NCBI GenBank assembly: GCA_022822085.1
Contig: JAJECK010000051.1
Location: forward strand, 62,001 to 126,000
Reading direction: 5' to 3'
Length of the DNA: 64,000 nucleotides
Origin: Candidatus Poribacteria bacterium
GTDB lineage: Bacteria > Poribacteria > WGA-4E > WGA-3G
The notes beneath the pieces were generated by a model, which saw only the letters and a program-made list of their open reading frames with translations, had not been told where the DNA came from and searched no databases. Made by a program: the position numbers and the translations under genes. The stretch's first letter is position 1; each line of letters starts with the position of its first letter. Shown in pieces: positions 30,054-42,089 of this stretch.

Positions 30054-31487
30054 TTAATTTCTTTTCATTTCACGCGCAATTTCTTCGGTCCGCTTTTTAT
30101 AGCCTTCAACCGCTGATTGGTGGTAGGTCAACTCATCTGAAAGTTTCGGAACACTATCTGTGAGGTGGAGTTCTTGTAGTCTACCTTTAACTGCTACCGT
30201 ATCCATGAGAGTTCGCATCAATAGACACAGGCTGCTGATATCTCGCTTTGGTAAGGTTAGTGTGACATTCGGGATGTCATTATCAGTAAAATTCATTTCT
30301 GTTCCACGATAAGATGCTGTCTGACAATCGTTCATTGAAAGCCCCTCAAACGCATCTAATCCGCTACCTTCTTTAGCAACCGGAATTGTTAAATCTACAC
30401 CAAGGTCTTCCCAATGAACAAATAGAACCGCCTTATCTCTCGGCCCAGCAAGTATTCCATTGAGAATGGAATGATTACTCGTGGGACCTTTCGCTGCAAT
30501 CACATTACATCCAAAACCGCGTTCCTGAATAGATTCGGTATAGAGTTGGACAAACCACTCACCGAGACGACTATTATCTGCATAGTTATAGAATACAATA
30601 CTACCTGCTCCGTAATATTTCTCAACTGAGTCAAGCCATAGTGCAAGGTGATATGCTGTGTTATTGTGATGTGCATAAGGCAGTTGAAAGTTTTCAGCTG
30701 CGCGTTTCACACCTTCGGTTGCCGCGTGTATTCTACCTTCAAGTCTTTCTCCATCCCCTGCTGTCATCGTCAAGAAGAATAAACCAACTGGTGAAAATGC
30801 AGAAAAACGTCCACCTACGCCTTCTGGAACTGGAAGCATACTGTAAAATGGTGCTTCTTGGTGATATTGGAATAGAATGCTTTTGTCTGTTAATCCCGTA
30901 GTTGCAACGATCTGTTTTCGCCATTCGTTGAATTCCTGCTGCAGTCTCTCCTGAATAATCATCAGCGTTGCAAGTGTTTCGCCTGTTTTGCCCGATTTGC
31001 TAATCACATTGAAAAGTGTTTTGTGTAACAGATCGCGTGATTTCAGCATGTCAAGTAATGCTTTAAGCCGAAGTGGATCAAATGTATTCCCCGTGAAGTA
31101 GACCTCAGGTGCACCACCCCGTTCGGAGTTTGATAGAAGGTTGTGATACGGATGATTCGCTATTTCATGAAAAACACGTGCACTCAGATCAGAACCCCCT
31201 ATTCCAACGGTTACGAGCACAGAAAAATCTTCTCTGGCTCTTGTTGACAAATCAAGGACTTGCTGGATATGTTCTGTTTGCTGATGGCTGCGTGTCCATG
31301 CACGCAGATATTGTTCTAAAACTGATAACGAGGTATTTGCCTCTTCATTAAACAATATCTGAATATCTTCTAAACGCGTGTCAACCAATTTCTCTGCATC
31401 TTGCGCATCAGTATCAGCACAGACAAGCATTCTGAGATTGATACCTGAATTACTGCCTAATTCTATTTGTTTTACACTTGAATTCAT
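30054..31487 (-). CDS. pgi: Glucose-6-phosphate isomerase
   Basis: VGIGGSDLSARVFHE, ISKSGKTGETLATL, ATTGLTD, PEGVGGRFSAFSPVG. Confidence 0.85.
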   Translation of the reverse strand: MNSSVKQIELGSNSGINLRMLVCADTDAQDAEKLVDTRLEDIQILFNEEANTSLSVLEQYLRAWTRSHQQTEHIQQVLDLSTRAREDFSVLVTVGIGGSDLSARVFHEIANHPYHNLLSNSERGGAPEVYFTGNTFDPLRLKALLDMLKSRDLLHKTLFNVISKSGKTGETLATLMIIQERLQQEFNEWRKQIVATTGLTDKSILFQYHQEAPFYSMLPVPEGVGGRFSAFSPVGLFFLTMTAGDGERLEGRIHAATEGVKRAAENFQLPYAHHNNTAYHLALWLDSVEKYYGAGSIVFYNYADNSRLGEWFVQLYTESIQERGFGCNVIAAKGPTSNHSILNGILAGPRDKAVLFVHWEDLGVDLTIPVAKEGSGLDAFEGLSMNDCQTASYRGTEMNFTDNDIPNVTLTLPKRDISSLCLLMRTLMDTVAVKGRLQELHLTDSVPKLSDELTYHQSAVEGYKKRTEEIAREMKRN

Positions 31488-31564
31488 TAATTTTGTCCCT
31501 TATTACCTCCATTAGTGCAATCGCTTTTTGTGAATATACTATTGTAAGTTCTGCCAACAAATAT

Positions 31565-32346
31565 CTATCTTATCTTTAATCTCCCCCAAGTAGTAGCGAG
31601 TTTGCCTTGTGATTCCACAGCCAGCGTATTTGGTATTAACTTTTTTATTTCTGCTTGACTGAGAACAGCAGCATAAATCCGAGAATCTTCAATGTGCACA
31701 TCGAGGTCTCCAGGCCCTCCACCTACACCACCGTGACGTTTACCCCAAATAGCCTCCGCATCGTTTTTAGCGAAAGACACAAATTGCCCATGTGTATAGT
31801 CTCCAATTTTGTCTCCGTTCCGGTATAGTCTCACACGCGCAGTGCCGTTATCATTTGCATACGAGATTGCCATCATAATCAACCCACCTGTTTTTTTTCC
31901 TCAAAACCGGGGTCAGGGTCTTGTGTCCGATGAAACCACCCACTCCCTGCCATCCAACGACGATGCTGACGTTCACCAAATACAATTGCATCAAATGTAG
32001 GGTCTGATAGACGATCAATGGTTAAAACTGAACCTTCCTGCACATCAAGATCATCCATAATCACCCACGAAACCAACGTTTTTTCTTCAATGTCCGGCCC
32101 CTCATAACCACTTGCGATTGCCCATTTGTTGGGGTCAATATCCAATTGTCCATTCGCTATTTCAGCTCCCATAAGCGTAATATCAACAAAATTACCTGTC
32201 AAATCTTCCAATTCGACACCTTTCTCATAAGTCCAATGTCCTACAAGTGCTTCTGCTTTATCGCCTTGTGCATACCCAAACATAACAGAACTAAACAACA
32301 GTAGAACAAGACATATCCAGAACTGAATACATTTTAAGTTATACAT
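31565..32346 (-). pseudogene. LamG/ConA-like lectin domain secreted protein split by a -1 frameshift at an A8 tract
   Basis: ORFs 31879-32346 and 31565-31882 are consecutive parts of one domain; frame changes at the T8 run 31891-31898. Confidence 0.7.
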
Positions 32347-32400
32347 GGGTGTGTCTCCTCAATTTGGGTTAGGATTTCCAAGTTTTAATTATTTCTTTAT

Positions 32401-32787
32401 TTATATCCTTCCATATTTATCATCAAGCCGAACAATGTCTTCTTCATCAAAGTTCCCGAATGAAATTTCAAGTATCCGATAATCTTGATCTTCTCCGATG
32501 AGTTGATGTTTTGCCCCCTGCGGAATAAAAACCGGTTCCATCGGTTTTGGATGTATCACATCATCTTCGAGCCTCACACAAGCACCCTCGTCAAGGGGTA
32601 TCCACAGTTCACTTCTATGGTGATGATATTGATAACTTACCTGTTCTCCCGCATGGATTTCTAAAATCTTTACGGTTACCGGTTGGTTAAGGACATACTG
32701 AATAAAACGTCCCCACGGTTTTTCTGTTGTCATTATCTCTGCTAAGACTTGGGATGGGGTTGTCATAGGTTGTAACTGATTCTCCAT
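32401..32787 (-). CDS. Cupin, mannose-6-phosphate isomerase type II C-terminal-like
   Basis: EKPWGRFIQYV, VKILEIHAGEQVSYQYHHHRSELW, IPQGAKHQL. Confidence 0.88.
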   Translation of the reverse strand: MENQLQPMTTPSQVLAEIMTTEKPWGRFIQYVLNQPVTVKILEIHAGEQVSYQYHHHRSELWIPLDEGACVRLEDDVIHPKPMEPVFIPQGAKHQLIGEDQDYRILEISFGNFDEEDIVRLDDKYGRI

Positions 32788-32941
32788 GTGGTTTTCTACA
32801 TAACGAATTCACTTATAATTTAGCACAACATTAACGGTAAGGCAAGCACAAAATGGCAGTACAACTAAATACCCACACCTCTCGAAAAGTATATACTTGA
32901 TATTAAGTTCAATAATAAGTATAATTAATCTTAATTACATT

Positions 32942-32980
32942 GTTGATTATGGCGTTCCTTGATAAGAGGACATAATCAAC
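32942..32980. promoter_or_regulatory. Perfect 10-bp-arm inverted repeat upstream of katG
   Basis: GTTGATTATG ... CATAATCAAC. Confidence 0.4.
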
Positions 32981-33090
32981 CCGAAATTTAGAGCATTTAT
33001 CCGTAAAATGACAACTTTCAGATGTCCAATTGGATTTTTGAACAGATTTTAAAGAAGGATACCTCAAAGAATAGATTATAAGTGGTGTAG

Positions 33091-35298
<2,208 letters not shown>

Positions 35299-35328
35299 CC
35301 ATCTTAAGACACAACCCCTATACATTGC

Positions 35329-35354
35329 AAGGCGGGGTCTCTGCGCCCCGCCTT
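35329..35354 (+). terminator. GC-rich stem-loop downstream of katG
   Basis: AAGGCGGGG TCTCTGCG CCCCGCCTT; weak T tract. Confidence 0.5.
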
Positions 35355-35483
35355 ATCTCATAAACCGAAGAAACCGTATCGACATAGATCCCACCGGACA
35401 ATGAAGTTAGATTCTCGAAGGTGATTTGCGGTGAACTATTTATGAGATACACTGTAATATAAGCAGTTTAACACGGAGGAGTA

Positions 35484-36914
35484 ATGAAAAAACGAACTTA
35501 CGTCAGTTGTTTAATTATATTGTTTTTTATTTTAAATAGTTTCGTCACACACTCAGTTTTCGGGCAAGATATCTCTTTGGTTGAAAAAATATTAGATAAG
35601 CACAAGGAAACGTTAAAACAGAATAAAGTAAAGAATGTTCTACCGAGTATTTTAAAAGAATTAAAGAAACCAGAAAACCATGCAGAATTGATCCAAAAGG
35701 ATCTAACCCAATTGTTTGCGAATCCTGAAGGTTTAAAGGAAATAACAGATAAAATAGACGAAGAATTCATTACACTTTTAAAAGAAGATAGTGGGGTACA
35801 AGCAGTATTCAATGATACAGACTTCCACAACCTGATTCAAGACAAAGATGCAATCGGAGAACTTGCAAGACTTATCAAAGCAGATTGGTTGGAATTTAAG
35901 ATAAGAAATGTTCACATCCTGCTGCTTTTGTTGATAGTCGTAGTGTGTCTTTTTACACTCGGCAAAGGAGCAGATTGGCTTGTTGACGAGGCGGTGGTGT
36001 TATCTACACAGTGGGGATTGGGCAAAGCTGTTATCGGTGCGACGATTGTGAGTATCGGAACAACGACACCCGAAGCAGCGGTTTCCGTGCTGTCTGCTAT
36101 TCAAGGAGAACCGGGACTTGCTCTTGGCAACGCAGTCGGCTCAATTATATGTGATACAGGACTGATTTTAGGTTTGGCTTCACTAATCGCACCTTTATCT
36201 TTCAATCGAGAGTTAGCCTCGCGTCTGTCCAATGTTCAGGTAAGTGCCGGTATTCTTATGGTGTTAGCCTGTTTTCCTTGGTCGTCTCCAGCAAAAGTAT
36301 TCACTCAAGGGGGGACGCTCCATCAATACATAGGCATTGTTTTCGTTGTTCTGTTAGGCCTCTATATATGGCAATCTATCCGATGGGCAGGTGCAATCAC
36401 ACCTGCATCTGAACCAGATGAAGATACAGAACACAAAAGATCGAACACTTATGTCACCCTACTTAAACTTATCGGGTCAATAGCACTTGTTGTCATTTCC
36501 GCGCAAATCCTCATCCCAACAGTGAAGACACTTGCAATAAGATTTAATGTTCCTGAGGAGATCGTAGCAGCAACACTGGTTGCGTTTGGCACATCGTTGC
36601 CAGAGCTCGTAACAGCGATCACAGCAGTTAGACGCGGGCATGGTGAATTAGCAGTCGGCAATATAATCGGGGCGGATATACTGAATGTGCTTTTTGTTGC
36701 GGGGGTATCAGCGGCTGCAACACCTATCGGTCTGCAAGCATCAGGCAAATTCTTCCAATTCCTGTTTCCTGCAATGGTGGTTATTTTGATCGTCTTCCGA
36801 ATCGGTATCTTCGTTTCAGGAAGTCAATTGAAACGACCGTTTGGTGTCGTGTTGGTTGCGACTTATGTTTTGGTGACAATACTTAGTTACATTTTTTCTG
36901 TAGATATGCATTAG
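35484..36914 (+). CDS. Calcium/sodium antiporter (CaCA family) with N-terminal extracytoplasmic extension
   Basis: GATIVSIGTTTPEAAVSVLSAIQGEPGLALGNAVGS and AATLVAFGTSLPELVTAITAVRRGHGELAVGNIIGA alpha repeats. Confidence 0.93.
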   Translation: MKKRTYVSCLIILFFILNSFVTHSVFGQDISLVEKILDKHKETLKQNKVKNVLPSILKELKKPENHAELIQKDLTQLFANPEGLKEITDKIDEEFITLLKEDSGVQAVFNDTDFHNLIQDKDAIGELARLIKADWLEFKIRNVHILLLLLIVVVCLFTLGKGADWLVDEAVVLSTQWGLGKAVIGATIVSIGTTTPEAAVSVLSAIQGEPGLALGNAVGSIICDTGLILGLASLIAPLSFNRELASRLSNVQVSAGILMVLACFPWSSPAKVFTQGGTLHQYIGIVFVVLLGLYIWQSIRWAGAITPASEPDEDTEHKRSNTYVTLLKLIGSIALVVISAQILIPTVKTLAIRFNVPEEIVAATLVAFGTSLPELVTAITAVRRGHGELAVGNIIGADILNVLFVAGVSAAATPIGLQASGKFFQFLFPAMVVILIVFRIGIFVSGSQLKRPFGVVLVATYVLVTILSYIFSVDMH

Positions 36915-36938
36915 AAATCTGATTGGACAAACTGCATA

Positions 36939-38816
36939 ATGAAAAAAACACTGCCTTCGATTGCATTACATACTTTAGATGCAGACCCTGTTTCCCAAGA
37001 ATTCACACAATGGAATCTACCGACAGGCGTGAAAGCACGCCTCGGGAGAGGCAGGATAAGCGATGTCCTAAATCCTCCTGAAATAGCGTTCTCCCCTGAT
37101 GGGAAGCTTATAGCAGTGGCAAGTGCCATTGGGATTTGGGTATACGACGCACAGACAGCGAAAGAGCTGAACTTGCTTACAGGACATACACTTGATGTCA
37201 CGACCGTAGTTTTCAGTCCAGATGGGTCAATTTTGGCAAGTGGAAGTGGTGACAAGACCATCCGTCTGTGGGATGTGCGAACAGGTAAACATATCCAGAC
37301 GTTGAAAGAGCATACCAGTCGTATCAATAATGTTGCGTTCAGTCCGAGCGGGACTATCTTAGCAAGTGCGGGTGATGACAACGCCATCTGTCTGTGGGAT
37401 GTGCGGACAAATGAAATTATTGGCACACTTACAGGTCATACGGACAGGGTTAATTATGTTGTGTTCAGTCCAGATGAGTCTACTTTGGCAAGTTCGAGTT
37501 GGGATGCTACTGTGCGTTTGTGGAGTGTGCAAACTGGGGAATCTCTTCGGACGCTGACAGAACATACAGCTGCTATCAGTAGGGTATCGTTTAGTCCAGA
37601 TGGAAAAACACTTGCAAGTTCGAGTATGGACAAAACCGTTCGTTTGTGGGATCTGCAAACAGGCGAATCTCTTAACACACTTACAGGACACACAGGAAGG
37701 GTTACTAACGTCCTATTTAGTCCAGATGGTGAAATTCTTGTGAGTACTGCAATGGACTTTGACACAGACGTGCGTTTGTGGGACGTGCGGACAGGTGCGC
37801 CGCTTCGGGTACTAAAAGGACATACGCGGAAAGTTACAAGCCTTGCGTTTAGCCCTGACGGATCTACATTGGTAACTGGCAGTGGTGACAGTACTGTGCG
37901 TATATGGGATGTGGCATCTGGCACATCTCGTCAGACAATCACAGATCATACCTTTCGTGTCAGGAGCGTTGTGTACAGTCCAGATGGATCTACGTTGGCG
38001 TGCTCTGGTTGGGATGAAACTGTGGCTGTGTTGAATATGCATACCGGTGAAGAACTTCAGCGACTTAAAGGCCATAAAGCTGATGTCGTAGGTCTTATGT
38101 TCAGTCCGAATGGAAAGACTCTTGCAACTGCAAGTTGGGATAGAACAGCGCGTTTATGGGATGTGCAGACAGGTACAACGCTACACACACTGACTGACCA
38201 TCGTGACTTTGCCACTTGTGTTGTGTTCAGCCCGGATGGAAGGACACTCGTAACCGGAAGTAATGACACTGATGTGCGTTTGTGGAATGTAGCAACAGGA
38301 AAACTTCTATTGACATTGACAGATCATAAAGAAAGTGTCAATAGTGTCGTTTTCAGTCCAGATGGCAAGACCCTTGTGAGTGCAAGCGATGATAAAACAG
38401 TCCGTTTTTGGGATGTGCAGACTGGCGCACTTATGCGGACACTGACTGAGCACACAAAGTCGGTATATAGTGTTACGTTCAGTCCAGATGGCAAGACCCT
38501 TGTGAGTTCAAGCGATGATAAAACGGTCCGTTTTTGGGATGTGCAGACTGGCGCACATAATCGGACTCTCACAGGGCATACAGATGGTGTATGGTGCGTT
38601 GTATTCAGTCCGGATGGCAAGACCCTTGCCAGTACAAGTAGAGACACTGATGTGCGTTTTTGGGATGTGCAAACCGGCACCCACCTGAAGACGTTTCAAG
38701 GACACGCAAAATTGGTTTATACAGCAGTATTCAGTCCTGATGGCAAAACCCTCGCAAGCGGGAGCAGTGACGGCACCTTGGTGTTATGGGATCTCACATC
38801 TAAAATAGTGGATTAG
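36939..38816 (+). CDS. WD40-repeat protein (about 14 repeats)
   Basis: Repeated VxFSPDGxTLASxSxDxTVRLWDVxTG units. Confidence 0.95.
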   Translation: MKKTLPSIALHTLDADPVSQEFTQWNLPTGVKARLGRGRISDVLNPPEIAFSPDGKLIAVASAIGIWVYDAQTAKELNLLTGHTLDVTTVVFSPDGSILASGSGDKTIRLWDVRTGKHIQTLKEHTSRINNVAFSPSGTILASAGDDNAICLWDVRTNEIIGTLTGHTDRVNYVVFSPDESTLASSSWDATVRLWSVQTGESLRTLTEHTAAISRVSFSPDGKTLASSSMDKTVRLWDLQTGESLNTLTGHTGRVTNVLFSPDGEILVSTAMDFDTDVRLWDVRTGAPLRVLKGHTRKVTSLAFSPDGSTLVTGSGDSTVRIWDVASGTSRQTITDHTFRVRSVVYSPDGSTLACSGWDETVAVLNMHTGEELQRLKGHKADVVGLMFSPNGKTLATASWDRTARLWDVQTGTTLHTLTDHRDFATCVVFSPDGRTLVTGSNDTDVRLWNVATGKLLLTLTDHKESVNSVVFSPDGKTLVSASDDKTVRFWDVQTGALMRTLTEHTKSVYSVTFSPDGKTLVSSSDDKTVRFWDVQTGAHNRTLTGHTDGVWCVVFSPDGKTLASTSRDTDVRFWDVQTGTHLKTFQGHAKLVYTAVFSPDGKTLASGSSDGTLVLWDLTSKIVD

Positions 38817-38890
38817 GAAGGACTGAAGCAATATGCTACTGTGAAGTTTCCTACTTAAGAAATATACTGCGATACAAAATATCAGTATCT

Positions 38891-38924
38891 GTCCATTGGG
38901 TTGAGCTTGCGAAACCCAATGGAC
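38891..38924. repeat. Perfect 12-bp-arm hairpin GTCCATTGGGTT-N10-AACCCAATGGAC
   Basis: Read directly; related hairpin at 53789-53815. Confidence 0.7.
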
Positions 38925-39077
38925 GAAAATGTAATAATGGTAATAGATCAATTAGAATTGGTATTAAAAACAACACCTCAATGCCGATTTACGGGTTTAG
39001 CACCTAAAAGCGACACCGAGGTAGTTTGGAAATGTTCTTCTTAGATCGGTAGAGCAGATTAGTTATAGCGCAACATT

Positions 39078-40523
39078 CTATGCTGGCGTTGACAGGAGTG
39101 ACGGCAGAATACCGATAAGGATAATACCAACTGCCGCGAGTGTCAGTCCGATAACTAAAGTTGAGGGATATGGGTTGAACTCCAGTTCCTCCTCCGGTTC
39201 TCGCATATACATGGTTACGACAACGCGTAGGTAGTAGAACGCTGATATCGCTGTGTTGAGCGCACCGACAATGACAAGCAAGTAGAGTTCAGCTCCGATA
39301 GCAGACTTGAAGAGATACAATTTACCAATGAATCCTGCAGTGGGTGGGAACCCAGCAAGAGACACAAGCATTGTCGTCATGAATATCGCAAGTAACGGTT
39401 TTCGGAATCCGAGTCCTGCGTAATCAGAAATCATTAGGTTCTCACCATCAGCCGTTCTTGCCATGATAACCGCACCGAATGCCCCGATATTCATCACACA
39501 GTAGACAAGGAGATAGAACATGGCACTTGATTTACCATCTGGGGTTGCTGCTGCTAAACCTACCATCACATAACCAGCGTGGGCAATGCTTGAATATGCA
39601 AGCATGCGTTTGATGTTCGTTTGTGCAATAGCAATGACGTTTCCAACCGTCATCGTCAGCATTGCTAAGAACATAATAACACCTGTTGCTTCAGGTGGAA
39701 GCTTAGGTAGTGCCTCTATGAAAATTGTCAGAAATGCAGCGAATCCTGCTGCTTTTGGTCCAGCAGAAATAAACGCGGCGATGGTAGTGGGTGCTCCCTC
39801 ATACACATCTGGTGCCCATTGGTGGAACGGAACGATAGCGACCTTAAAACCGAATCCGACGATAAGCAAGAACATACCTGCTAAAAATAGAGATGATGTT
39901 GTTAGTGGAGTAGATTGATTGTCTACGGTAAGTTTTGATATGATTTCGGGTATATTCGTTGTACCTGCAGCCCCATAAATCAAAGCAATTCCATACAGGA
40001 AAAATGCACTTGCAAACGCACCAAGTAGTAGGTATTTCATACCTGCTTCGCTTGAGGCTGGACTCTCTCGGAAATAGCTTGCTAACACATACAACGATAA
40101 CGACATCAATTCCAGACCGAGGAAAACGATTATCAGTTCGTTGCCTGCAGCCATTAACATCATACCGAGTGTTGCTAACAAGATAAGTAGGTAGTATGGA
40201 CCCTGTTTTTTGTCATCTCTCCCTAAATAGCTTATCGATATCAAAGCCACCAAAATTGTTGAAACGAGAAAGATTATATTGAAGAACAACGAATAACTAT
40301 TTACCTTAAACATGTTGCTGAACAGGGTCTCATCTGTGCCAGCTTGTAGCATCTGGATGGTTGATACTAAAGCAATCCCCGAACCAACGATTGTCATCCA
40401 GGCATGCATCTTTTTTGAAATAGAATCAAACATGTCAAAGACAAGTACTATGAACAACGTTGCAACGATGACAAGTTGTGGCATTAACATTGACCAATTA
40501 ATATCAGTTATCTCAGACGGCAT
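39078..40523 (-). CDS. nuoN: NADH-quinone oxidoreductase subunit N
   Basis: Proton_antipo_M family; FHQWAPDVYEGAPTTIAAFIS, RMLAYSSIAHAGY. Confidence 0.95.
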   Translation of the reverse strand: MPSEITDINWSMLMPQLVIVATLFIVLVFDMFDSISKKMHAWMTIVGSGIALVSTIQMLQAGTDETLFSNMFKVNSYSLFFNIIFLVSTILVALISISYLGRDDKKQGPYYLLILLATLGMMLMAAGNELIIVFLGLELMSLSLYVLASYFRESPASSEAGMKYLLLGAFASAFFLYGIALIYGAAGTTNIPEIISKLTVDNQSTPLTTSSLFLAGMFLLIVGFGFKVAIVPFHQWAPDVYEGAPTTIAAFISAGPKAAGFAAFLTIFIEALPKLPPEATGVIMFLAMLTMTVGNVIAIAQTNIKRMLAYSSIAHAGYVMVGLAAATPDGKSSAMFYLLVYCVMNIGAFGAVIMARTADGENLMISDYAGLGFRKPLLAIFMTTMLVSLAGFPPTAGFIGKLYLFKSAIGAELYLLVIVGALNTAISAFYYLRVVVTMYMREPEEELEFNPYPSTLVIGLTLAAVGIILIGILPSLLSTPA

Positions 40524-40595
40524 TCAAAACCTCCGTATTATAACTCCGAAATCTCAATAAATTTAGCATCATAATAATAGATAGAAATATTTTTT

Positions 40596-42089
40596 TTATC
40601 GTAAGAACACAAATGTAACGACCACAAAAAGCGGGAATAAAATAACGACAGACCATAACATATATCCGAAGAAACTTGGCATACGGATTCCGCTCTGTTC
40701 AGCGATTGATTTTACCATAAAGTTCGGAGCGTTGCCGATGTAGGTATTCGCACCCATGAATACCGCTCCCACGGAAATACCCGTTAACAATCGGATAAAC
40801 TCCAAGTGTTGCGGCTCAGTCAATTGACCGGACAAAATTTGTGGGACAACTGCTTCAGTAAGGTGTAATTTCCCAAGAGCCGTGTTAAAGAACGTCAAAT
40901 ATGTTGGTGCATTGTCTAAGAAACTGGACAAGATACCGGTAATCCAGAAATAGTGAGAAGGTTCTTGTATAGCAGCGATCAATCCGCTGAGTGCCCCATT
41001 TTCTCCTGCTTTTAGTATAGCAAGTGCCGGAATAATTGTAATAAAAATCCCTGCGAAAACTTTAGCGACTTCTTCAATAGGTTCCCATGAAAATTCGTTA
41101 GTTTGACGTAATTCCCCTTTGAAGGGAGCAAATACGAGTGAAAATACTCCCATTAAGACAATCAATAGTTCACGTGTGATATTTTGCCAATACACATGAA
41201 CGCCGAGAATGTTGACTTCACCCCATTTGACAGAACCACTCATTAGCACAGCACCAACGATTCCAAGTAAGAAAACGAGGTTGAAAAGTCCATCTATACG
41301 AATCGGTTCATTGGTTCCATCATCCGGGACGACACCCCCCTCGCGTTTAAACATAAATGTGTCAAATATAAAGAACAAAATAATCAATATCGCACTAATA
41401 AATAACATGTGCGGTAATAGTGCTGTAGTCGTCCAGAAGAATGGTACACCCCGTAGAAATCCGAGGAATAAAGGCGGGTCTCCTAATGGTGTTAATGAAC
41501 CGCCGATGTTGCTGACAAGAAAAATGAAAAAGACAACGAGATGTACTTTGTTCTTGCGGTATGCGTTTGCTCGGATTAAGGGACGGATGAGTAGCATCGA
41601 TGCACCTGTCGTTCCAACCCACGAGGCAATGACAGTGCCGATGAGCAATAAAACGGTATTGACTATTGGTGTGCCGCGCAACGTTCCACGTACAAGGATA
41701 CCACCTGCAACAGTGAACAACCCCCACAATAGTATGATAAACGGAATATAGTCTAACAGGTAAATGTGAAGAATATCATAGAAAGCCTTTCCTTTGAAAG
41801 CAATGAGATATGGAACTGAAAAGATTAACCCCCATGCTAAAGACATCTTCCCTCCGTGATGCACAAGAAAATGGGAATCGAAAACAAGTGGGAGAATTGC
41901 GATTGATAGAAGAATACCGACAAACGGAATAATGCTCCAGAGTGGTAAATCTTTTCCATCTACGCCGTGTCCATGATGTGCAGCTTCGCCATTATGTGTC
42001 TCATCAGCACCGAAGGTATCCATGGAAACGGATACTGTAAGTGCCAAAATGACACAAAGGATTATAGTAAACGCGATTTTTGATTTCAC
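40596..42089 (-). CDS. NhaD-like sodium:proton antiporter / citrate transporter family
   Basis: Multi-TM; GDPPLFLGFLRGVPFFW, SSFLDNAPTYLTFFN, GANTYIGNAPNFMVKSIAE. Confidence 0.85.
   Translation of the reverse strand: MKSKIAFTIILCVILALTVSVSMDTFGADETHNGEAAHHGHGVDGKDLPLWSIIPFVGILLSIAILPLVFDSHFLVHHGGKMSLAWGLIFSVPYLIAFKGKAFYDILHIYLLDYIPFIILLWGLFTVAGGILVRGTLRGTPIVNTVLLLIGTVIASWVGTTGASMLLIRPLIRANAYRKNKVHLVVFFIFLVSNIGGSLTPLGDPPLFLGFLRGVPFFWTTTALLPHMLFISAILIILFFIFDTFMFKREGGVVPDDGTNEPIRIDGLFNLVFLLGIVGAVLMSGSVKWGEVNILGVHVYWQNITRELLIVLMGVFSLVFAPFKGELRQTNEFSWEPIEEVAKVFAGIFITIIPALAILKAGENGALSGLIAAIQEPSHYFWITGILSSFLDNAPTYLTFFNTALGKLHLTEAVVPQILSGQLTEPQHLEFIRLLTGISVGAVFMGANTYIGNAPNFMVKSIAEQSGIRMPSFFGYMLWSVVILFPLFVVVTFVFLR

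Noticed and set aside
35329-35354. GC-rich palindrome after katG as a mobile repeat
   Set aside because: Best explained as a terminator-like stem-loop; only one copy seen in this window.
37454-37924. 156-aa minus-strand ORF with repeats
   Set aside because: Shadow of WD40 repeats on the opposite strand.
37180-38800. Regular ~126-bp repeats
   Set aside because: In-frame WD40 repeats, not a CRISPR array.
41209-41751. 180-aa plus-strand ORF
   Set aside because: Antisense to the NhaD-like antiporter gene; basic, low-complexity shadow ORF.
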